Shown: positions 1 through 4,974 of the stretch, piece after piece
Layout: every line of letters starts with the position of its first letter
Position numbering within the stretch: the first letter of the stretch is position 1
Origin: an uncultured Clostridia bacterium
GTDB taxonomy: Bacteria; Bacillota; Clostridia; TANB77; CAG-508
Length of the DNA stretch: 12,469 bases
Direction: 5' to 3'
NCBI GenBank assembly: GCA_947632745.1
Contig: CANRQH010000035.1
Span: 1 to 12,469, forward strand
Position numbers and translations under genes: made by a program
The notes under the pieces: generated by a model
Seen by the model: only the letters and a program-made list of their open reading frames with translations
What the model was told of the DNA's origin: nothing
Database searches by the model: none

Positions 1-2
1 CA

Positions 3-545
3 GCTATTCACCATAATCCTTATGGAGTTGTTGCAAGTTCTATTTATGGAGTTACAATGATTTTACTTTACACTATGTCTAGCCTTTATCATGGACTAAA
101 GCCAAACTCTACAGCAAAAAAGGTATTTCAAATTTTAGACCATTGTGCTATATTTTTACTTATTGCTGGTTCCTATACTCCATTTGCACTTTGTACATTA
201 AGAGAATACAATCCAGCACTAGGTTGGTCTATATTTGGCATAATATGGGCAATTGCAATTTTGGGTATAGTTCTAAACTCAATAGATTTAAAAAAATTTA
301 AAGTTTTTTCTATGATATGCTATTTAGTAATGGGTTGGTGTGTAATAGTTAAAATAAATGTTATCTATACAACTTTAGGATTAGCAGGCTTTACATTACT
401 TGCAACAGGTGGAGTTGTATACACAATTGGTGCTATTCTTTATGGTTTAGGCAAAAAGAAAAAATATATGCACTCAATTTTTCATTTGTTTATATGTTTA
501 GGTAGTTTATTACAATTTCTTTGTATTTTATTATATGTGGTTTAA
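3..545 (+). CDS. Hemolysin III / PAQR-family membrane protein (5' end outside window)
   Basis: This is the C-terminal 180 codons of a multi-pass membrane protein of the hemolysin III (HlyIII/YqfA, PF03006) family. The reading frame is open from base 3, so the true start lies left of the window; the ATG at 57 is internal. The family is usually a little over 200 residues, so roughly 30-40 N-terminal residues are missing. The PAQR signature is visible: SSLYHG just after residue 20, then DHCAIF and AGSYTPF at the next helices, and an H-x3-H pair in MHSIFH near the C-terminus. These Ser, Asp and His residues form the metal site in structurally known PAQR proteins. Hydrophobic helices alternate with short lysine-rich loops. 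It is the only plus-strand gene and converges on the minus-strand block. The physiological role of bacterial members is poorly defined. It contains no CGG codon. Confidence 0.9.
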   Translation, partial: AIHHNPYGVVASSIYGVTMILLYTMSSLYHGLKPNSTAKKVFQILDHCAIFLLIAGSYTPFALCTLREYNPALGWSIFGIIWAIAILGIVLNSIDLKKFKVFSMICYLVMGWCVIVKINVIYTTLGLAGFTLLATGGVVYTIGAILYGLGKKKKYMHSIFHLFICLGSLLQFLCILLYVV

Positions 546-573
546 AAAAAGACTAGTTTTCCTAGTCTTTTTT
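545..573. terminator. Bidirectional intrinsic terminator between convergent genes
   Basis: A perfect 12-bp stem (545-556 with 562-573) has a five-base loop. The core is GACTAG/CTAGTC, flanked by A and T runs. In the plus direction it ends in a T run just after the hemolysin III stop. In the minus direction the A run becomes a T run, so it can also end the transcript of the TIGR04086 gene. Confidence 0.9.
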
Positions 574-625
574 CTCATTGCAATTTTTAAACTATTAAAT
601 TAATCTTCGTAAAGCCCATCGGAAT

Positions 626-1004
626 TTATACATTAACTCCTATTATTCCTCCGCAAAATTCCGCCAATTAATCCTACTATAATCATTATTAATGACATAA
701 TACTTAAAGAAAAATTTGAACTTATAATACTTGATATTATATATAAAAGTATTATGTACGATGCGCCAATTATTGCTCCATTAAGCAATCCATTTTTCTT
801 TAATTTCCTTGTTCCTATTGAACTTCCAATTAAAATACTTATTCCTGTTAAAGTTATTATTACAGGTTTAATTGTATCTTCAGATAAATTTGTGTATGTT
901 AACAATAGTGAAAATACGATAAGTGATACCACTGTAAATAAAAATGATATTATTATTCCTTTAATAATACTAAATATAGGTTTGTTAGTTTCAAAAGTTT
1001 CCAT
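626..1004 (-). CDS. TIGR04086/DUF3792 family membrane protein, read with a +1 shift at CGG
   Basis: A small, very hydrophobic protein with about four membrane helices, resembling the TIGR04086 / DUF3792 (YrzE-like) family of Firmicutes. Its function is not established. The start is the ATG at 1004, preceded by AGGAAGG. In the zero frame the protein is 123 residues, ends at 633, and finishes ...GGIL-RRNNRS, where the first R is CGG (651-653). If the C at 653 is skipped, the protein becomes 125 residues, ends at 626, and finishes ...GGIL-GGIIGVNV. I recall GGIIGVN-type ends as typical of this family, so the shifted reading is preferred. A charged tail would also be plausible for a membrane protein, so this is the weakest of the four shift sites. 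An alignment of family C-termini would settle it. Confidence 0.72.
651..653 (-). other. Candidate +1 frameshift site: TTG C GGA
   Basis: The zero-frame codon CGG follows TTG (Leu) seven codons before the zero-frame stop, counting the stop. Skipping the C gives GGA GGA ATA ATA GGA GTT AAT, a glycine-rich hydrophobic end matching what I recall of the family. Without a shift the end is charged (RRNNRS). Confidence 0.6.
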
Positions 1005-1103
1005 TTAAAATTAACCTTCCTTTCTTTTAAGTAGCAACGCAATTGCTTTATGTTTAAAATTATTTAGTATTATTATATTCTCTATAATTTTATTTATGCC
1101 CAT

Positions 1104-1120
1104 TTTCATATTTTATGAAA
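1104..1120. repeat. Perfect 7-bp palindrome TTTCATA-TTT-TATGAAA
   Basis: This inverted repeat lies between the thyX stop and the TIGR04086 gene. It has no following T run, so it is a poor terminator. It could be an operator for the downstream gene or a weak RNA hairpin at the thyX 3' end. No function can be assigned. Confidence 0.35.
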
Positions 1121-1147
1121 TTTAGATATAGCAAAATTTTATAACCT

Positions 1148-2299
1148 TTATATGCTCCTTTTCAAAGCTCCCTTTGCTCCAAATACACATGGACTCGTGC
1201 ACTTCCAACCAGGAAATGTGCAACGTGCACCTTTTGAATATGGTAATAAATAATTATATACTTCTTTATTATTTTCTTTAGTTTGTGCTAAATATTTTTG
1301 CATAGTTTCGTTTGTTTGCTCCATTATTTCTAATTGTGCAGCTCCACATAAACGCTCTGTACATTTTAGAACAAAGTTTTCTACTGTTCCTCTTTCATTT
1401 ATTTTAATTAGCATTCCTTGTGGATAATTATCTTTTAATGATTCTATATCTTTTAACCATTCTGCTTCTAATTCGGTTCCTCTTATTATTGGTGGAACAT
1501 AAAACTTTGGAGTATCTAATAAAGTTATTTCATAACTTAATGTTCTATGTCTTTGTGCTTGAGCAAGCTCGGCAAATGTTGCTAAATATGTTGTACAATA
1601 ATTTTCTCCGAACTCTTCTTTTCTATTTTCTCTTTGTGCAAATAAAGATAATTTTCTTTTTTTCATATCTGCATTTAATTCATCAACTTTTAAATCTGGC
1701 ATTTCTTGAATAAATTCTTTAAATACATTTTTTAATTTTTCGTCAAATTTAGTATTTTTTGTTTCATCATTTATGAAGTTTTCACAGAAATGAATAATGT
1801 AATTTAATTGTGCAAAATTTGTTGTATATTCCATTGTTGTAGCTGGTGTAAATATACTAATTAAATATCTTGCATTTTCTTGAGCTAATTTTAAAGCCTT
1901 TTTTTCTTCAATTTCTGGATATTTTTCTAAAATGACATTTTTATATTTTTCAATCCATTTTTCATATAAAACTTTTTCATCATCTGATGCTAACATTTTT
2001 GTATATCTTGCTGATTTTTCTGATGTATTATACATTTTTTCATTATTTAATACTATTGCTAAAATTTTTGGAATATTTTCTAATGATAAATTATAATGTG
2101 GATGCCCAAAAACACTGTGGTGTCCTGATTTTAATGTTCCATTTACTCTTTTATGTGTTTTTTCTTGACTTTCATTGAAAAGCGTTTCCATAGTATCTGG
2201 CAAATAACAAATTCCTGCAGATTTTCCTGAAAAATCTATTGCTTCTTCTTTTGGTAATTCATATCCTATTTTTGTTGATGCGATTACTTTAATTTTCAT
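1148..2299 (-). CDS. ThyX-like FAD-dependent thymidylate synthase family protein, apparently two tandem ThyX units
   Basis: 383 residues. ThyX makes dTMP from dUMP using methylenetetrahydrofolate, FAD and NADPH, and its signature is RHR-x7-S within RHR...E-S-x-RY. Here the signature is split. The N-terminal unit (about 1-200) has GHHSVFGH at 59-66 and SEKSARY at 93-99, but NEK at 86-88 where RHR should be; ENARYLISIFTPATT (141-155) and the helix after it match the second half of a normal ThyX. The C-terminal unit has QRHRTLSYE (RHR 250-252), but Leu replaces the signature Ser, followed by FVLKCTERL and AAQLEI, again ThyX-like. A cysteine cluster (360, 367, 371) ends the protein. The ordinary single-unit enzyme is about 200-250 residues. 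An active site built from both halves is an inference; a non-synthase role is possible. Start: ATG after AAAGGAG. The gene has its own promoter. Confidence 0.75.
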   Translation of the reverse strand: MKIKVIASTKIGYELPKEEAIDFSGKSAGICYLPDTMETLFNESQEKTHKRVNGTLKSGHHSVFGHPHYNLSLENIPKILAIVLNNEKMYNTSEKSARYTKMLASDDEKVLYEKWIEKYKNVILEKYPEIEEKKALKLAQENARYLISIFTPATTMEYTTNFAQLNYIIHFCENFINDETKNTKFDEKLKNVFKEFIQEMPDLKVDELNADMKKRKLSLFAQRENRKEEFGENYCTTYLATFAELAQAQRHRTLSYEITLLDTPKFYVPPIIRGTELEAEWLKDIESLKDNYPQGMLIKINERGTVENFVLKCTERLCGAAQLEIMEQTNETMQKYLAQTKENNKEVYNYLLPYSKGARCTFPGWKCTSPCVFGAKGALKRSI

Positions 2300-2329
2300 T
2301 TTTTATAGACTCCTTTCTATATAGAAAAA

Positions 2330-2359
2330 ATAGAATTAATTTATTTTTATTAATTCTAT
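2330..2359. promoter_or_regulatory. Candidate operator: 11-bp inverted repeat over the thyX-like promoter
   Basis: ATAGAATTAAT (2330-2340) and its exact complement ATTAATTCTAT (2349-2359) are separated by eight bases. The 2349-2359 arm contains the predicted -10 box and the other arm lies just downstream of the expected start site, which suits a repressor. In the transcript direction the second arm runs into TTTTTTC, so a weak attenuator hairpin is an alternative. Confidence 0.5.
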
Positions 2360-2381
2360 CTTATACTAAATAAAAAGTCAA
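2353..2381 (-). promoter_or_regulatory. Sigma-A-type promoter for the thyX-like gene
   Basis: Reading the minus strand, -35 TTGACT (2376-2381), a 17-base spacer and -10 TAGAAT (2353-2358) are each one base from consensus. An AT-repeat tract lies upstream of the -35 box. The start site should fall near 2346, giving a leader of about 45 bases before the ATG at 2299. Confidence 0.7.
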
Positions 2382-2393
2382 TATATATATATT

Positions 2394-2430
2394 TTTTAAG
2401 TTTCGGTTCAAAAAAATCCGAAACTTAAAA
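2394..2430 (-). terminator. Probable 3' hairpin of mtaB
   Basis: A perfect 13-bp stem (2394-2406 with 2418-2430, core AAGTTTCGG/CCGAAACTT) with an 11-base loop begins eight bases after the mtaB stop. The following minus-strand sequence is AT-rich but has no clean T run, so it is either a weak terminator or a stabilising 3' structure. Confidence 0.5.
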
Positions 2431-2437
2431 TAAAGTT

Positions 2438-3761
2438 TTATTTTTCAGGCATTTTCGCATAAATCATTTGATTATTTTCTTTTTCTGGCATTACATCTAT
2501 AATTTGATTTTCAAGATTCTTGTCAGATTTTAAATTTACTTTTATGTAATTTTTAGTGTAGCCAGACCATATTCCATCTGTTTCTTCTTCAAATAAAACT
2601 TCTATAATTTTACCTAAATATTTTTTGTTATATTCTGTTTGGTTATTATTTGATAATTCTATCAATTTTTGGCTTCTTTCATCTTTGGTTTTTCCATCTA
2701 TTTGATTTGGTAATTTTGTAGCAAGCGTCCCTTCTCTAGGAGAATACTTAAATACATGCATTTTATAAAAACAAATTTCTTTTAAGAATTCATATGTTTT
2801 ATTAAATTCCTCTTCTGTCTCTCCTGGAAAGCCTACTATTATGTCTGTTGTTAAATTTACATCTTTAAAATATTTTCTTAAAATATCTGCTACATTTCTA
2901 AATTCTTCAATTGTATATTTTCTGTTCATCCTTTTTAAAGTTTCATTACATCCACTTTGAAGTGATAAGTGAAATTGATTGCATATTTTTTCTAATTTAG
3001 AAAGCCTTTTTGCAAATTCTTCTGTTACAATTGTAGGTTCTAAAGAGCCCAATCTTATTCTTTGAATTCCATTTATTTTGTTTAAATCTTCTAGTAAATC
3101 TATTAATTTATAATTTTCTTCAAAATCTTTTCCATATGAAGCTATGTGAATTCCTGTAAGCACAATTTCTTTTATACCTTTTTTAGCAATTTTAGTTACT
3201 TCTTGAATAATATTGTCTTTATTTCTGCTCCTTATCCTACCTCTTGCATATGGTATTAAACAATATGAACAAAAATTATTGCATCCATCTTGAATTTTTA
3301 TTGTGGCTCTTGTTTTTTCTGTGTATGTGACTAAGCCATATTCATCAAAATCTTTTTGCTTTGCAATGTCTGCAACATATACTTCGTTTAGATTTTCTTT
3401 ATTTTTTATTTCTATATATTCTTCTACATATTTAACTATATCTTTTTTTTCTTTATTTCCCAATACTATATCTATCTCTTCTATTTCCTGTAATTTTTCT
3501 CTTGCAATTTGTGCATAACATCCAACTGCCACAACAATTAAATCTTTATTTTTTTCCTTTACTTTTCTTAATGCTTGCCTTGATTTTCTATCTGCTATAT
3601 TTGTAACTGTACATGTATTTACAACATATATATCTGGGTTTTCATCTATTTTACAAATTTTGTAACCTGCTTCTTCAAATTTTTGCATCATGCCATTTGT
3701 TTCGTATTGGTTGGTTTTACATCCGTAGTGTTACAAATGCTACTTTTTTTTCTTCTTTCAT
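2438..3761 (-). CDS. mtaB: MtaB, tRNA t6A37 methylthiotransferase, requiring a +1 shift at CGG
   Basis: A radical-SAM methylthiotransferase that converts t6A to ms2t6A at position 37 of ANN-decoding tRNAs. The zero frame from ATG 3761 (RBS GGAG) encodes MKEEKKVAFVTL, then CGG ATG TAA stops it. Skipping the C at 3725 gives GGA TGT and continues as GCKTNQYETNG into the 417-residue body, 440 residues in all. That restores the invariant TLGCK motif, whose Cys14 is the first ligand of the N-terminal [4Fe-4S] cluster. The other ligands are Cys50 (NTCTVTN) and Cys81 (GCYAQ). The radical-SAM CxxxCxxC is at 160/164/167 (GCNNFCSYC). LSLQSG and DIIVGFPGE follow, then a TRAM-like C-terminal domain. Starting at the internal ATG 3691 would lose Cys14. 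No other lesion is visible in the body, which argues against a decayed pseudogene. Confidence 0.9.
3723..3725 (-). other. Candidate +1 frameshift site in mtaB: CTA C GGA TGT
   Basis: The zero frame reads ACA CTA CGG ATG TAA. Skipping the C at 3725 gives ACA CTA GGA TGT AAA, restoring the invariant TLGCK of methylthiotransferases. The zero-frame stop is two codons after CGG, so unshifted product would be a 14-residue peptide. Confidence 0.88.
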
Positions 3762-3783
3762 TTCTTTATTTCTCCTTTTTTTG

Positions 3784-3804
3784 TGTCATCTGGGACGTCC
3801 TTTT
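3784..3804. repeat. Left copy of a 21-bp inverted repeat flanking hicAB
   Basis: The plus strand reads TGTCATCTGGGACGTCCTTTT. It matches 19 of 21 bases with the reverse complement of 4975-4995. It lies between the stop of the BofC-like gene and the mtaB ribosome binding site. It may be an element end or one copy of a dispersed intergenic repeat. Confidence 0.7.
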
Positions 3805-3811
3805 AAAATTA

Positions 3812-4246
3812 TTATTCAAAATCTTCTATCAATTGATTTAAATTTTGTAATCCATATACATCAATTCCTTGCCTTAAGCTTTCTATATCTTCTTTACCTA
3901 AATATTCTGTAAATATATCTGTAACTCTGTATAGAATTTCTTCTTGACTCTCATTTATATAATATATAGCTATTACATTATCTTTTTCTCTTACAATATA
4001 ATGCCTATTTTCATCATTTAAAGATTGATTCGTTTCTTGAATTTCTTTTTCTACAGTTTCAGCATAATCTGCCCATTCGTCTATACACTCATCTGTTACA
4101 TATTGATTAGATAATTCTGTCTCACTTTTCACAATATTTTGTGAATTTTGTTCTTCACTTTTTTTACTTTGATAATAGTTGAATACTTCAATTCCTATTA
4201 CCAAAATTATTATTATTCCTACAGATAAAAATATTTTTTTCCACAT
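3812..4246 (-). CDS. Membrane-anchored protein with a BofC C-terminal-like domain
   Basis: 144 residues from the ATG at 4246, which has a GAGGTG ribosome binding site and puts the membrane anchor at the N-terminus (MWKKIFLSVGII...). A longer reading from GTG 4309 overlaps the hicB stop and would place a polar tail before the anchor, so it is less likely. After the single helix (about residues 5-23) comes a polar linker, then an extracytoplasmic domain whose pattern HYIVREKDNVIAIYY ... VTDIFTEYL ... LRQGIDVYG ... LIEDF resembles the BofC C-terminal domain. BofC regulates the SpoIVB checkpoint in Bacillus forespores, but many clostridial proteins carry this domain without a known role. It follows hicB by 56 bases on the same strand and probably shares its transcript. 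The family call rests on remembered pattern similarity. Confidence 0.62.
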   Translation of the reverse strand: MWKKIFLSVGIIIILVIGIEVFNYYQSKKSEEQNSQNIVKSETELSNQYVTDECIDEWADYAETVEKEIQETNQSLNDENRHYIVREKDNVIAIYYINESQEEILYRVTDIFTEYLGKEDIESLRQGIDVYGLQNLNQLIEDFE

Positions 4247-4302
4247 AATAAAATACACCTCTTTTACATATTTTGGCATATTTATGTGGTTTTTATTCAT
4301 TT

Positions 4303-4644
4303 CTAACACACATTTATATAATTTGCAACTGCTTGCTTTATAAATTCGTTAATTGATATATTCTTTTCCTCCGATTTTATTTTTGCTTCAACATGAAGTT
4401 CTGGACCTAATCTTACATTTAAAGATCCTTTACATTGTACTTCTGGTTCTTCGTTATCAAGTTTACAACCTTCTAGATAATGATCAATAGCATCTTTAAA
4501 ATCTTTTTTTAATTCTTCTACTGTTTCGCCTTCAAATAAAATCAAACTATGTTTTAATCCTTCAACTTTTCCGAAAAAACATTGATCTTCATCACTATAT
4601 TGTATTCTTGCCCAATATCCTTTATATTTCATTATATTATTCAT
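4303..4644 (-). CDS. hicB: HicB-family antitoxin
   Basis: 113 residues. The N-terminal part (YKGYWARIQYSDEDQCFFGKVEGLKHSLILFEGETVEELKKDF) is the partial RNase H-like fold typical of HicB. LDNEEPEV and SLNVRLGPELH lead into a C-terminal ribbon-helix-helix-type DNA-binding segment (ISINEFIKQAVANYI). HicB neutralises HicA and usually represses its own operon by binding an inverted repeat. The ATG at 4644 directly follows the hicA stop with no spacer. Its RBS, AGGAG eight bases upstream, lies in the last hicA codons, so translation is probably coupled. A second ATG at 4632 would start at MKYKGY, the more usual family start. No damage is visible. Confidence 0.93.
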   Translation of the reverse strand: MNNIMKYKGYWARIQYSDEDQCFFGKVEGLKHSLILFEGETVEELKKDFKDAIDHYLEGCKLDNEEPEVQCKGSLNVRLGPELHVEAKIKSEEKNISINEFIKQAVANYINVC

Positions 4645-4902
4645 TTAAATCACTCCTATCTCATATAATTTTTCCAATAAATTTTTTACAACATACATTT
4701 TTAATTCATTATTAGGGTGAGGCTTATGCAAATCTATTTTTTCATTTAATTCATCATTTATAAATGACACCCTTGAACCTGACGTTTTTCCTTTATTTTC
4801 TTCATAAAAACCCAAATTTTCTAATAATTTTTTTGCCTCATCATATGTAAAATCTTTTGGTTTTTGTTTTAATCTATTTATTAGTTTATCTATTTTACTC
4901 AT
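4645..4902 (-). CDS. hicA: HicA-family mRNA interferase toxin
   Basis: 85 residues. HicA is a small dsRBD-fold RNase that cleaves mRNA and is held inactive by HicB. Visible family features are the N-terminal helix and TYDEAKKLLENLGF, GSRVSFIND in the beta sheet, and the C-terminal DLHKPHPNNELKMYVVKNLLEKL block. The usual catalytic His lies in a G-S-H context in canonical HicA; here that place reads GSRVSF, so the His may be replaced by Arg. The His residues of LHKPHP are retained. The toxin-first order is the usual hicAB arrangement. The ATG at 4902 is preceded by AGGAG at good spacing. The upstream region holds a perfect palindrome. The unit sits between the 3' end of comEC and the BofC-like gene. 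Confidence 0.9.
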   Translation of the reverse strand: MSKIDKLINRLKQKPKDFTYDEAKKLLENLGFYEENKGKTSGSRVSFINDELNEKIDLHKPHPNNELKMYVVKNLLEKLYEIGVI

Positions 4903-4928
4903 ATATTATACTCCTTTTACTTTTATTT

Positions 4929-4948
4929 TGCAACTATCTTTAGTTGCA
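4929..4948. promoter_or_regulatory. Candidate HicB operator: palindrome TGCAACTA-TCTT-TAGTTGCA
   Basis: A perfect 8-bp inverted repeat with a four-base centre, 27 bases upstream of the hicA start. On the plus strand it is followed by TTTTATTTTTTT and so resembles a plus-strand terminator, but no plus-strand gene lies here. An autoregulatory operator is the simpler reading. Confidence 0.55.
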
Positions 4949-4974
4949 TTTTATTTTTTTAAATAATTTTTCAA
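4948..4974 (-). promoter_or_regulatory. Weak candidate promoter for hicAB
   Basis: On the minus strand, TTGAAA (4969-4974) and TAAAAT (4948-4953) are spaced by 15 bases, shorter than ideal. The -10 box abuts the palindrome. The -35 box overlaps the comEC stop codon and the right repeat copy. Confidence 0.35.
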
